Below are positions 8,644 through 17,193 of a stretch of 64,000 nt of DNA, piece after piece (position 1 is the stretch's first letter; each line of letters opens with the position of its first letter). A model generated the notes under the pieces. That model searched no databases and was not told where the DNA came from. It was given only the letters and a program-made list of their open reading frames with translations. This DNA comes from Burkholderia cepacia. Lineage in GTDB: Bacteria; Pseudomonadota; Gammaproteobacteria; Burkholderiales; Burkholderiaceae. Position numbers and translations under genes: made by a program. Location: contig NZ_CP013442.1 of the NCBI RefSeq assembly GCF_001718835.1, forward strand, positions 248,001-312,000, in the 5' to 3' direction.

Positions 8644-9627
8644 ATGAGCGCCCCCGATCTGAAGGACACGCCGCATGCGGCCGCTCGCGAACGGCGCGCC
8701 GAAATCGACATGACCTGGCTCGACCCGCTGCGGCTCGGCATGCGCGCGGCGCGGCTCAAGCGCGACCGGGCCGCGCAATCGACGCCCGGCGTGCGCTTCT
8801 GCGAGCTGCCCGATGCGAGCATTCGCGTGCGCGTCGCGGGCGAGCGGTCCGGCGAGCGGCCGACGATCGTGCTGGTATGCGATCCGCCAAGCGTGATCGA
8901 ACACTACGACCGATTGGTTTCGTTGCTCGCGCCGTCCGCGCGCGTCGTCTGTTTAGAGCCGCCCGGGTTCGGCTTCTCGGTGCCGAAGCGCGGTTTCAAG
9001 TTCTCGTTCGACGCTTACCGCTCGGCGATCGAGCAGATGCTGATCGAATTGGACGAGGGGCCGTATCTGCTCGCGTTCTCGTGCGTGTGGGCGCACATCG
9101 CGTTGCAGATCGCCGCGCGAGAGCCCGAGCGGATCGCGAAACTGATGCTGTGGCAAAGCCCCGCGTGGAGCGATCAGGTCCGTTGGGCGCGGCACGTCGA
9201 CGCCCGCAACCTCCTGGCGACGCCGCTCGTCGGGCAGCTTGCTTGCGCGTTCGGCGCACGGAAAATCGGGATCGCGTGGTTCCGGCAAGCGATGGCGAAA
9301 GACCGTTATCGTGAATTCACGCCGTTGCTGGAGACCGCGTTCGAGCAGGGCGCGTTCTGCTGCTTCGGCTCGCTCTGGCAGCACTTCTACGACCGCGCAC
9401 CGCCGGCGGTCTCGGTCCGGCAGCCGACGCTCGTCACATGGGGCGCCGCCGACCGCACGCATCGGCACAGCGACAAGCTGTCGATTGCACGCCAGGTGCC
9501 GCACGCCGTCTGGCATGCGTTCTTCGAGCATGCGGGGCATTCGCCGGAACTCGAGGATAGTCCGGCGTTTGCGGCAGTGCTGCTGGATTGGTGGGATCAG
9601 CGCGGGCCGTCACCGCGCTCGGGATAG
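8644..9627 (+). CDS. Alpha/beta-hydrolase fold protein with an atypical nucleophile elbow
   Basis: 327-residue alpha/beta-hydrolase, last gene of the lipid operon, starting 6 nt after the thioesterase. The fold is supported by the oxyanion-side strand RPTIVLVCDPPSV, LEPPGFGFS, the nucleophile-elbow region YLLAFSCVWAHIAL, and the late HAGHSPE with the catalytic-type His. The elbow reads A-F-S-C-V instead of G-x-S-x-G, so it may use the Ser in unusual geometry or be a non-hydrolytic relative. A terminal role in product release or tailoring is inferred from position only. Confidence 0.72.
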   Translation: MSAPDLKDTPHAAARERRAEIDMTWLDPLRLGMRAARLKRDRAAQSTPGVRFCELPDASIRVRVAGERSGERPTIVLVCDPPSVIEHYDRLVSLLAPSARVVCLEPPGFGFSVPKRGFKFSFDAYRSAIEQMLIELDEGPYLLAFSCVWAHIALQIAAREPERIAKLMLWQSPAWSDQVRWARHVDARNLLATPLVGQLACAFGARKIGIAWFRQAMAKDRYREFTPLLETAFEQGAFCCFGSLWQHFYDRAPPAVSVRQPTLVTWGAADRTHRHSDKLSIARQVPHAVWHAFFEHAGHSPELEDSPAFAAVLLDWWDQRGPSPRSG

Positions 9628-9697
9628 TTGGGCGACTTGTTCTACGACACGGCAGCACCGAGTCGCTGCCCGTGTCGAATTCGGCTGCCCGCGGTTG

Positions 9698-11080
9698 TCA
9701 ACGTTCTGTCGTCTCAGGTTGCCGAAACGATGCACCATAAGCTGTCTCCGGCAGACGGTCGCGGCCGCTTAGCCGCGAGCGGAAGGTGCCGGCCGGCGGC
9801 GTCGTTCGATACAAGCCGCGCTTTTTCAATTCCGGTACGATCAGTTCGGCGAAATCGTCGAGCGTTCCCGGGCTGATCAGCGGATTGAGCATGTAGCCGC
9901 TCGTCGTCGACTGCCGCGCATGCTCGGCGAGCTGATCGACGACTTCGTCGGGCGAGCCGACGAGGATCAGGTCGGTGCCGCGCGTGACGCTCGCGAACTT
10001 GCGCCGCACGTCGCCGGCGGTGAGCGGCTTGCCGCTGCCGTCGGGCCGCACCACGTAGGACGTGAGGCCTTCCGTCTGCGTCGTCAGCGGTTCGTCGTCC
10101 GCATAGCGATCGATGTCGATGCCGGTGTCGCCCGCATAGCTGACGAGTTGCGCGTGCCGGTGATAGTGCTGCTGCAGCGTGTGGTATTTCTCCTTCGCGT
10201 CGCTCGACGAGCGCGCGGTCACGATTCGCAGCACCGTCAGCGACTTCACGTCGTCCGCCGCGCGGCCGCGCTCCGCAGCGAGCCGGCGAATCTCGTCGAG
10301 GCCCGCACGAATCTCGTGCGGATTCGACTTCGCGACGAACACCACCTCCGCGTGCTTCGCCGCGAACTCACGTCCGCGCCCGGACCAGCCGGCCTGGATC
10401 AGCACCGGCGAGCGCTGCGGCGACGGCGCACAGACGTGCGGCCCCTGCACCCGATAATGCGTGCCTTCGTGCGCGATCGGCCGCACGCGGTCGCCGCGCG
10501 CATAGCACGGCGCGTGCTTGTCGGCGACGACCGCATCGTCCGCCCAGCTCCCTTCCCACAGCTTGTACACGACGTCGAGAAACTCGTCCGCGCGCGCGTA
10601 ACGTTCGTCGTGGCCGATCATCCGGTCGAGCCCGAAATTGCGCGCCGCGCTCGTCAGGTACGACGTCACGATGTTCCAGCCGATCCGGCCGTTACTCAGG
10701 TGATCGAGCGTGCTGAAGCGGCGCGCGAGCGCGAATGGATGCTCATAGGTCGTGCTCGCGGTCACGCCGAACGCGAGCCGCTCGGTCTGCGCGACGAGCG
10801 CCGGAATCAGCATCATCGGATCGTTCGCGGGCGACTCCACCGCCCATCGCAGTGCCGCGTCGGCCGAGCCGCCATAAACGTCGTACAGGCCGAGCACGTC
10901 CGCGAAGAACAGCATGTCGAGATCGGCCTGCTCGGCCGTGCGCGCGAGGTTCGACCAGAACGCGAGCGTATTCGCGCGAAGCCGTTCGTCGGCCGGATGG
11001 GTCCACAGGCTCGGCGCACCGCCGCAGCCGACGCTGGCTTGTTCATACAGGGAAAACAGCAAGGGGCGAGGATCGGACAT
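9698..11080 (-). CDS. LLM-class FMN-dependent monooxygenase (NtaA/SnaA/DszA family)
   Basis: 460 residues from the ATG at 11080. Bacterial luciferase-like TIM-barrel flavoenzyme of the NtaA/SnaA/DszA type: RWAVESPANDPMMLIPALVA, AFGVTASTTYEHPFALAR, FSTLDHLSNGRIGWNIVTSY and SPVLIQAGWSGRGREFAAKH are hallmark blocks. Such enzymes oxidise organosulfur compounds, chelators or similar substrates using FMNH2 from a separate reductase, which is not seen here. It is the last gene of the leftward cluster, 26 nt after an ABC permease gene. It probably oxidises the compound that the ABC system imports, by inference. A C-terminal tail of about 30 residues is Arg/Pro-rich. Confidence 0.9.
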   Translation of the reverse strand: MSDPRPLLFSLYEQASVGCGGAPSLWTHPADERLRANTLAFWSNLARTAEQADLDMLFFADVLGLYDVYGGSADAALRWAVESPANDPMMLIPALVAQTERLAFGVTASTTYEHPFALARRFSTLDHLSNGRIGWNIVTSYLTSAARNFGLDRMIGHDERYARADEFLDVVYKLWEGSWADDAVVADKHAPCYARGDRVRPIAHEGTHYRVQGPHVCAPSPQRSPVLIQAGWSGRGREFAAKHAEVVFVAKSNPHEIRAGLDEIRRLAAERGRAADDVKSLTVLRIVTARSSSDAKEKYHTLQQHYHRHAQLVSYAGDTGIDIDRYADDEPLTTQTEGLTSYVVRPDGSGKPLTAGDVRRKFASVTRGTDLILVGSPDEVVDQLAEHARQSTTSGYMLNPLISPGTLDDFAELIVPELKKRGLYRTTPPAGTFRSRLSGRDRLPETAYGASFRQPETTER

Positions 11081-11106
11081 CGTGGAATTCGTTACCAGGA
11101 CATGAA

Positions 11107-11874
11107 TCAGTTGGGTGCCGCCCATGCGCCCGACGATGCGCGGCGGCGCCGGGCAGGCATGCGAGCGTCGGGCACGCGCGTCAGATAGCGATTGACGCGC
11201 TTCTCGAGACGAGCGGCCGGAATGGTCAGCAGCGCGACCAGCGCAACATAGACGATAGCCGCGCCGGCCAGCGGTTCGTACACGCGCAACGTCTCGAAGC
11301 GTAGCGTATTGGCCGTCCCCATCACGTCGAACACGGTAACGGTCGACGCGAGGACGGTCGATTTCAGCAGCAGGATCGCCTCGCCAGTGAGCGCGGGCAG
11401 CGCGAGCCGCCACGCGCGCGGGCCGACGATGCGGCGCAGCACCTGCACGCGTGTCATCCCGTATGCGTGGCCGGCTTCGATCTCGCCGGCCGGAACGCTG
11501 GCGATCGCGCCGCGCAGGATCGTCGCGACATACGTGCTCTCGTTCACGCTCAACGCGACGATCGCGTACCAGAACGCGTCGCGCAGCAACGGCGATGCCC
11601 AGCTGTCGCGCATCCATTCGCGCGGGACGATCTGCCCGAATCCGTAGTACAGCAGATAGAGCTGAACGAGCAGCGGCGTGCCGCGAATCAGCATGAGCCA
11701 GCCGCGTGCAGACCAGCGCAGCGGCGCATGGCGCGCACCGGCGGCGAGCGCGAGCGGCACGCCCAGCAGCACGCTGGCCGCGCCCGACAAAAGCGTGAGC
11801 GCGAGCGTCGTCGGCACCGCGGCGAGCAGCTTTGGCATCACCGTATCGAGCAGGAACGGCAGCGAGAAGATCAT
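11107..11874 (-). CDS. Polar amino-acid type ABC transporter permease
   Basis: 255 residues, His/Glu/Gln/Arg/opine family inner-membrane permease with about five hydrophobic segments. The EAA loop is EIEAGHAYGMTRVQVLRRI, where the ATPase would dock. It starts at an ATG overlapping the stop of the upstream permease by four bases, so the two are translationally coupled and likely form a heterodimer. Together with the binding protein at 12609 this makes an amino-acid-like importer. Substrate unknown; the adjacent LLM monooxygenase suggests a sulfur- or nitrogen-containing small molecule. Confidence 0.9.
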   Translation of the reverse strand: MIFSLPFLLDTVMPKLLAAVPTTLALTLLSGAASVLLGVPLALAAGARHAPLRWSARGWLMLIRGTPLLVQLYLLYYGFGQIVPREWMRDSWASPLLRDAFWYAIVALSVNESTYVATILRGAIASVPAGEIEAGHAYGMTRVQVLRRIVGPRAWRLALPALTGEAILLLKSTVLASTVTVFDVMGTANTLRFETLRVYEPLAGAAIVYVALVALLTIPAARLEKRVNRYLTRVPDARMPARRRRASSGAWAAPN

Positions 11875-12605
11875 GCGGTTACGCGCCTCGTGCCACGGTT
11901 CGCATGCCGCTCGAGCGCCGCGACGATGCCCGTCGACGCGATGCTCAGCAGCAGGAACAGCGCGGCCGTGACCAGATAGAAGAATACGTAGTGCCGCGTC
12001 GCGCCGGCCGCGAGCTGGCTCGCCTTCAGCAGATCCGTGAACGAGCCGAGCACGCTGATGAACGACGCATCCTTGGTCGCGTTCAGCCACACGTTGCCGA
12101 CGCCCGGTAGCGCGAGCCGTGCGGCGGCCGGGAGCCGGATGCGGATCAATGTCTGCCATGGCGTCATCCCATATGCGTGCGCGGCTTCGACCTGGCCAGC
12201 CGGCACGTTGACGAGCGCCGCGCGGAAGATGTCGGTCAGATACGCGCCCTGGATGAACCCGAGCGACAGTGCGGCGACGACGAACGGATCGAACGCGAAG
12301 CCGTCGGACACGATCCCGCTGTCGCGAAGCGCATGCTCGACGGCCGGTGCCACCGTATAGAAGGCGAGCAGCAGGCACAACAGCTCGGGCAGCGCGCGCA
12401 CGAGCATCGTATAGAGCCGCGCGAGCGATGCGAGCGGCGCGTACCGCGACAGCTTGCCGAGCGCGCCGGTGATGCCGAGCAGCACGCCGGTGCAGAACGA
12501 CGCTGCCGCGACGCCAAACGTCAGCGCGAACGCGCTCGCGAACACACGGCCATACCCGCCGTCGCCGAATGCGAGCAACGCGAGCAGCGAATCGTCCGCG
12601 GCCAT
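11871..12605 (-). CDS. Polar amino-acid type ABC transporter permease
   Basis: 244 residues, second membrane subunit of the same importer. The EAA loop is QVEAAHAYGMTPWQTLIRI, and the hydrophobic segments follow the HisM/HisQ pattern (YTMLVRALPELLCLLLAFYT). It lies 3 nt after the binding-protein gene and overlaps the next permease by four bases. The gene order is binding protein, permease, permease, monooxygenase. No ATP-binding subunit is encoded in this cluster or beside it. Confidence 0.9.
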   Translation of the reverse strand: MAADDSLLALLAFGDGGYGRVFASAFALTFGVAAASFCTGVLLGITGALGKLSRYAPLASLARLYTMLVRALPELLCLLLAFYTVAPAVEHALRDSGIVSDGFAFDPFVVAALSLGFIQGAYLTDIFRAALVNVPAGQVEAAHAYGMTPWQTLIRIRLPAAARLALPGVGNVWLNATKDASFISVLGSFTDLLKASQLAAGATRHYVFFYLVTAALFLLLSIASTGIVAALERHANRGTRRVTA

Positions 12606-12608
12606 CGG

Positions 12609-13412
12609 TCAGCGGCCCTTCTCGATCGTGCCCTTCAAGTTCGGATAGCGGGCGGTGATCGCATCCCACGTGCCGTCCTGCTGCAGTTGCGCGATCGCGG
12701 TCGACAGCTTGCCGCGCAGCGCATCGCCGTGGCGCACGCCCGCGCCGATGCCGAGGCCCAGCACCGGATTGTCCGCGCACGTGGCCTTGACCTCGAAGTC
12801 CTTGCCGTCGCGCGACGCGAGGAACGCCGTGAACAATCCCTTGCCTTCCTGCACGTAGTCGACACGGCCGGACACCAGATCCGCGAGCGCATTGTCGAAT
12901 TTGTCGAACGCCTTGATCTGCGCATCCTGCTTGAAGCGGGAATCGAGGAACGCCGAGAAGTTCGTGCCGGCCTCGACGCCGATCACGCGGCCCTTGAAGC
13001 TCGCAGGCACCGCGCAGTCGACGCGGCGCCGGTCGCTTTTCGCGCCGACGAACACCGTCGGCGATTCGTAATACGCACGGCTGAAATCGATCGCTTTCTG
13101 CCGTTCGCCGGTGATCGTCATCGACGACCAGATCACGTCGATCTTGCGGTTCTGCAACGCCGGAATCAGGCCGTCCCAGGCAATGTCGGTGAGCTCGCAC
13201 CGCACGTTCAGTTTGCCGCACGCGGCATCGAGCACGTCGATTTCCCAGCCCTTCCACTTGCCGGCCGCATCCTTCGAAAAGAACGGCGGATACGACTCGG
13301 CGTCGATGCCGACGCGCAACGTCGGCTGGGCCGCATGGGAAGCCGGCACGAGGCCGAGCACGAACAGCGCGGCCGCGGCGCGGCGGCCCCTGGAATGCAT
13401 CAAACGATTCAT
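12609..13412 (-). CDS. Periplasmic solute-binding protein (SBP family 3)
   Basis: 267 residues from the ATG at 13412. An N-terminal signal peptide (about 29 residues, ending SHAAQ) exports it. The mature part carries family-3 blocks such as LRVGIDAESYPPFFSKD, GWEIDVLDAACGKL, DGLIPALQNRKIDVIWSSM and ITGERQKAIDFSRAYYES. It captures the substrate for the permeases encoded immediately downstream (3 nt gap). Open frame continues 122 codons upstream, but the signal peptide fixes the start here. Confidence 0.92.
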   Translation of the reverse strand: MNRLMHSRGRRAAAALFVLGLVPASHAAQPTLRVGIDAESYPPFFSKDAAGKWKGWEIDVLDAACGKLNVRCELTDIAWDGLIPALQNRKIDVIWSSMTITGERQKAIDFSRAYYESPTVFVGAKSDRRRVDCAVPASFKGRVIGVEAGTNFSAFLDSRFKQDAQIKAFDKFDNALADLVSGRVDYVQEGKGLFTAFLASRDGKDFEVKATCADNPVLGLGIGAGVRHGDALRGKLSTAIAQLQQDGTWDAITARYPNLKGTIEKGR

Positions 13413-13808
13413 GTGGCGAATTTCTGAAATAACGTCGGAACGACCGGCGTCGCAGCCGGCAGGAGGCGAAACTGTAATGCGCGTCGAAGCGTGTACCAAA
13501 TGGTTATTTTTTCGATGAATATCTGATCGCGCGATATGGCGGAACGGCGCACCGTCGAATAGGCGGCTCCTAGTAAACGGTGCCATGATGCAGACGAATT
13601 GGTCCGTCACTCGGCGAACACGGATGGCTTTGAACCATGCATGTAATTCCATGAATGGTGGCCGCCGAAGCAATCCCATTGCGTATCGGGCTGTCACAAT
13701 CAAGCGCTTGACGCCTTCACGCGGGTGCTCTTGACTGAGTGTCACGCGTCGCAAGAAATGGCGGCGCGCTGCTGGCACTTCAAGGCGTCATGTCTTAGGA
13801 GAAAAATG
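13413..13808. other. Divergent intergenic region, ABC importer / levansucrase
   Basis: About 395 nt between the leftward importer operon and the rightward levansucrase. No credible gene. An AT-richer stretch around 13495-13535 is the likely importer promoter region. Just before levansucrase there is a good ribosome-binding site, AGGAG at 13797-13801. Confidence 0.5.
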
Positions 13809-15401
13809 ATGCTACATCGCCGTTCTCCTCGAATCCGATCGGCTCCTTCCCATTCACTTGCCAACGCAGTTTCCTCAGTTTTGCTGATCATTGCCGCGTC
13901 CCACGTCCACGCGCAGTTTCCCGGACCCGCTCCGACGCCGCATTCCCAGCAGGCCTTCGATCCGACCGCCAACTTCACGTCCCGATGGACAAGGGCGGAC
14001 GCTCGGCAGATCAAGGTCAATTCACTCGTCACGACGGTCGGCGGGAACTCGCTCCCGCCGGCGCTCACGATGCCGAATATCCCGGCGAACTTTCCTGACA
14101 CCAATGCCGACGTCTGGGTATGGGATACCTGGCCGCTCGCCGACGTGCATGCGGTGCAGCTCAGCTACAAGGGCTGGGATGTGATTTTCTCGCTGACCGC
14201 CGATCGCCACGGCGGTTATTCGTTCGATGACCGGCACGTCCATGCGCGCATCGGATTCTTCTACCGCAAGACCGGCATTCCCGCCTCGCAGCGGCCCGCG
14301 AACGGCGGATGGATCTTTGGCGGTCATCTGTTTCCGGATGGCGCGAGCATCAAGGTCTTCCCTCCCAATCTGCCGATCACGGAGAACGCTGAATGGTCCG
14401 GCTCGGCCCGGCTGACCGACGGTGTCAACCTCAGCATCTACTACACCGCGTTGGCGTTCAACAAATCGTCGCCGAACGGCCCGGACATCACGCCGCCGGT
14501 CGCAATCATCTCGCGCGCCGACGGCCATGTCCACGCGGACGCCACGCATGTGTGGTTCGATGGTTTCAACGACCACATCGCGCTGTTGCAACCCGACGGC
14601 GTTCTGTATCAGAACGGCGCGCAAAACAATTTCTATAACTTCCGCGACCCGTACGTGTTCGTTGACCCGGCGCATCCCGGCAACACGTACATGGTGTTCG
14701 AGGGCAATACCGCGGGCGTGCGCGGAGCGCGCAACTGTACCGCCGCCGATCTTGGCTATGCGCCCGGCGATCCGTACGCGGAGACGGTAGCTGCGGTCAA
14801 CGCTTCAGGCGCGGTATTTCAGAAAGCGAACGTCGGCCTGGCGATCGCGACCAATCCTCAGCTCACGGCGTGGAAATTTCTGCCGCCGATTCTTTCCGCG
14901 AACTGCGTCGACGATCAGACCGAACGGCCGCAAATCTATCTGGCGAACGGCAAGTACTACCTGTTCACGATCACCCACCGTTCGACTTACGCCACCGGCG
15001 TCGACGGGCCTGACGGCGTGATGGGTTTCGTCGGCAATGGCATTCGCAGTGACTTCCTGCCAATGAACCAAGGTGGCGGCCTCGTGCTCGGCAACCCGAC
15101 CGATCTCACGCAACCGGTGGGCGCTCCGTTTGCGCTGGACCCGAATCAGAATCCGCGAACGTTCCAGTCGTATTCGCATTACGTGATGCCAGGCGGCCTG
15201 GTCGAGTCCTTCATCGACGCAATCGGCCCGCGGCGCGGCGGGTCGTTGGCGCCAACCGTGAAAATCAACATTGGCCCGACGACCACTGCGGTTGACACGA
15301 CCTACGGCACCGGCGGATTGGGTGGCTACGGCGATATCTCGGCGAACCAGCCGGCGCTCGGCCGGGGCGGCGCGAACAATGGGGGAGGCAGCCCGCCGTA
15401 A
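13809..15401 (+). CDS. Secreted levansucrase (GH68)
   Basis: 530 residues. Splits sucrose and polymerises fructose into levan outside the cell. An N-terminal signal peptide (hydrophobic LANAVSSVLLIIAASHVHAQ) is present. The GH68 catalytic triad is visible: nucleophile Asp106 in WVWDTWPL, transition-state stabiliser Asp280 in FRDPYVF, and acid/base Glu372 in DDQTERPQIYL. ATG codons occur at 13806 and 13809; AGGAG is 7 nt from the second and only 4 nt from the first, so 13809 is preferred. The gene stands alone, with no sucrose transporter or regulator next to it, which fits constitutive or globally controlled exopolysaccharide production. The C-terminus ends in a Gly/Asn/Pro-rich tail. Confidence 0.95.
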   Translation: MLHRRSPRIRSAPSHSLANAVSSVLLIIAASHVHAQFPGPAPTPHSQQAFDPTANFTSRWTRADARQIKVNSLVTTVGGNSLPPALTMPNIPANFPDTNADVWVWDTWPLADVHAVQLSYKGWDVIFSLTADRHGGYSFDDRHVHARIGFFYRKTGIPASQRPANGGWIFGGHLFPDGASIKVFPPNLPITENAEWSGSARLTDGVNLSIYYTALAFNKSSPNGPDITPPVAIISRADGHVHADATHVWFDGFNDHIALLQPDGVLYQNGAQNNFYNFRDPYVFVDPAHPGNTYMVFEGNTAGVRGARNCTAADLGYAPGDPYAETVAAVNASGAVFQKANVGLAIATNPQLTAWKFLPPILSANCVDDQTERPQIYLANGKYYLFTITHRSTYATGVDGPDGVMGFVGNGIRSDFLPMNQGGGLVLGNPTDLTQPVGAPFALDPNQNPRTFQSYSHYVMPGGLVESFIDAIGPRRGGSLAPTVKINIGPTTTAVDTTYGTGGLGGYGDISANQPALGRGGANNGGGSPP

Positions 15402-15432
15402 GTAACCGTGCCTCGATATCACGTACAGCATG

Positions 15433-15902
15433 TCATGCGGCATTCAACCTGGCCTCGTAGTCGCTCGAAGCTTTCAGCAGGCAGGCGGTTCGCGGCGCGC
15501 GAAACTGGCCGCGCGAACCGTCGACCTCATGCGGCACGCGCAACTGTTCCCGCGGCACGATGCCGCCGGACGTGCGGCGACAATCAATGCTCGTGCACGT
15601 TCGCTCAGCGCCGGATGGGCTGCGAAGAACGCCTCGATGCGGTGCGCGCCGGCGACGCCAAGTCCAGCGATCGCGGACCACCAGCAGCGGCGCCGTGGAA
15701 TCCGCACGGTCAGATCGGCCAGCGTACGGATGCCGTGTGCGTGCCGCGCCTCGACAATGCGCGGCGGCAGCCACAGGTCGATCGTGTCGGTAATGAGTGG
15801 CATCGGTGCGGGCAGGTTGCGCGCCCGGCTCTCGGCTTTCGACCGGCACGCCAGATCCGTCGGACATACCGCTCTGAAACGACCGAGCGTTGCTGGATCC
15901 AT
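15433..15902 (-). pseudogene. Decayed tyrosine-recombinase/integrase gene (left edge of the heat-shock island)
   Basis: Two reading frames on the minus strand together look like the N-terminal part of the large Burkholderia/Ralstonia phage-integrase family. The first (about 15902-15570) reads LITDTIDLWLPPRIVEARHA, GIRTLADLTVRIPRR, GLGVAGAHRIEAFFAAHPAL. The second frame then continues with IVPREQLRVPHEVDGS, GQFRAPRTACLL, ASSDYEA. A frameshift near 15565 separates them, and the catalytic C-terminal domain is missing. The gene is therefore dead. It sits directly after levansucrase, at the junction with the chaperone genes, and suggests the island arrived by integrase-mediated insertion. Family assignment is from pattern memory. 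Confidence 0.6.
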
Positions 15903-16093
15903 GCGACGGCAAGCTCCAGCGCTTCATCGCGTGCCTCCCGGGCGCTGGCGCAATCCCCATCGACGCCGAGCGTGCGTGTTTCTCCGGCCCGGTCGGTGAC
16001 GATGGCCGCTGCTGCGTAGCGGCCCTCTTCGGTGGCGGTTACCACAGGCCGGACCTCGCAGCCGTGATACGCCATGACGTTGTCCGTTTGCAT
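15710..16093 (-). CDS. Small stress-island protein, 3' end altered by the integrase remnant
   Basis: 127 residues as read. Only the first ~70 (MAYHGCEVRPVVTATEEGRY, then AAIVTDRAGETR and a helical ASAREARDEALELAVAWIQQR) look like a real protein. They resemble small beta-beta-alpha proteins of unknown function annotated as DUF6566/HlyU-like. The remaining ~55 residues are Arg/Cys-rich and overlap the integrase remnant in another frame, so the original C-terminus was probably lost. The start at 16093 has a strong ribosome-binding site (AGGAGGT). An RpoH-type promoter at 16325-16353 and a long leader precede it, so it should be heat-inducible. Function unknown. Confidence 0.55.
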   Translation of the reverse strand: MQTDNVMAYHGCEVRPVVTATEEGRYAAAAIVTDRAGETRTLGVDGDCASAREARDEALELAVAWIQQRSVVSERYVRRIWRAGRKPRAGRATCPHRCHSLPTRSTCGCRRALSRRGTHTASVRWPI

Positions 16094-16233
16094 ATGACAC
16101 CTCCTACATAGCGTTGCGCCCGAAGCAAGCCCGGCAATGCGGGATTGCAGTTCGACCGGGGCGCACGGCTTTCAGCATCGCACCGCGGGCGCGGGTCACC
16201 GAGAATGCGCGAGGACGTTACCGCGAAAGACCG

Positions 16234-16353
16234 GACCACGCGCTCCAGCCCGCTGCCTGGGGGGATCCCCTTGGACAAACAATTCGAACACGCAGCGCTG
16301 ATCGCAACTGCCTGAGCGATGCATAAAATAGCCCAAGCAATGGAAATTTCAAG
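16234..16353 (-). repeat. Duplicated heat-shock leader, copy 1
   Basis: Imperfect direct copy of the segment at 24410-24535, in the same orientation. Shared blocks include ACGCGCTCCAG, ACAAACAA-TCGAA-CACGCAGCGC and CTGCCTGAGCGA, followed by the RpoH-type promoter. On the minus strand this is promoter plus the start of the 5' untranslated leader of the gene ending at 15710; in copy 2 it leads an hsp20 gene. Copies differ by small indels. Confidence 0.6.
16325..16353 (-). promoter_or_regulatory. RpoH (sigma-32) type heat-shock promoter
   Basis: Reading the minus strand from 16353: CTTGAAA, a 14-nt spacer, then GCTATTTT. This matches the sigma-32 pattern CTTGAAA-N14-CC(C/T)AT. It drives the small leftward gene at 16093, with about 230 nt of leader. 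Confidence 0.6.
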
Positions 16354-16384
16354 CGGCCCTGCAACATGTCATCCGGGAGGCTTC

Positions 16385-17023
16385 ATGGACCTTTTTGACA
16401 GGCTTCGGGAACAGATCGAGAGCGTGCGCATGCCGCTCTTTGCCGTCACGGTCACGGCGGCCGCACAGGTGAATACGCCGCTCGTTGCGATACTCCACTG
16501 GCACGGATTCCGGCGCGCGACACCGCTCGTCCTGCCCGGCGTCGAGATTCCGCCACGGCCGGTTCCGGGCTCGGCCATCCAGCTCGATGCGCCGTGGCGC
16601 AGCTTCGAGACCGTGGATGCCATGCTGCTTGATGCCGCGTGGCAATCCGGCGCGTGGGAGGTCGAGCGCGTCGAGCGGCGCGGCTGCAACGTGATCGGCG
16701 CCAGCGCTGCGGAGGCGCTCGCGTGCCGTCAGGCGTTCGGCGACTACGGAGAGAACGTGGCCCGCGACCTGCAGCTTCTCATTGACGAGACCGCTCGCGA
16801 CGAACTGATGCAGCTCGCTGCGCGCAGGGGCTATGTGCGCTGGCTGTTCCGGCCCGTCAAGGGCGGCCTGTGGCGCACGCTCGATGAGCCGGACGATACC
16901 CTCGACGCCGATGGCGGACGCCGGCCCCCGTGTCCCGTGCCGCCCGAGCCCCGCCGCCCGGATGGACGCGGCCGCACCGTATATCGCCTCGGCAGGGTCC
17001 ATCGCATCCTGTTGCCGCGCTGA
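16385..17023 (+). CDS. Unrecognised protein, first gene of the heat-shock island on the + strand
   Basis: 212 residues from the ATG at 16385, preceded by GGGAGG at 16375-16380. I do not recognise the family. The N-terminal half has beta-rich hydrophobic stretches (MPLFAVTVTAAAQVNTPLVA) and a PRPVPGSAIQLDAPWRSF segment. The middle is helical and acidic (ARDLQLLIDETARDELMQLA). The C-terminus is Pro/Arg-rich and ends in a basic beta segment. There is no signal peptide and no transmembrane segment. It lies 170 nt before groES, beyond which a separate heat-shock promoter occurs, and diverges from the small gene at 16093. A stress-related role is inferred only from its position. Confidence 0.6.
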   Translation: MDLFDRLREQIESVRMPLFAVTVTAAAQVNTPLVAILHWHGFRRATPLVLPGVEIPPRPVPGSAIQLDAPWRSFETVDAMLLDAAWQSGAWEVERVERRGCNVIGASAAEALACRQAFGDYGENVARDLQLLIDETARDELMQLAARRGYVRWLFRPVKGGLWRTLDEPDDTLDADGGRRPPCPVPPEPRRPDGRGRTVYRLGRVHRILLPR

Positions 17024-17057
17024 AACAATTTGTTACAACGAGCCATTTTCACGCCCT

Positions 17058-17086
17058 CTTGAAGCGCGCGATGGGCGCCACTATTT
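17058..17086 (+). promoter_or_regulatory. RpoH-type heat-shock promoter for groES-groEL copy 1
   Basis: CTTGAAG at 17058-17064, a 14-nt spacer, then CACTATTT at 17079-17086. It lies about 110 nt before the groES start and shares the 14-nt spacing of the other heat-shock promoters in this island. Confidence 0.6.
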
Positions 17087-17193
17087 CGCAATCCGCCAGA
17101 CACTGGCTCGGCTGCACCGCGGCGTTCCACGCGCCCCGGTATCCGCAGCCGGATTCCCTTATTGGTGATCCTTTAATCGCTCAGGAGATGGAA

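Noticed and set aside
2074..9627. Polyyne (cepacin/caryoynencin-like) gene cluster
   Set aside because: Those clusters typically have three desaturases and a rubredoxin; here there are two desaturases, no rubredoxin and a CFA-like methyltransferase.
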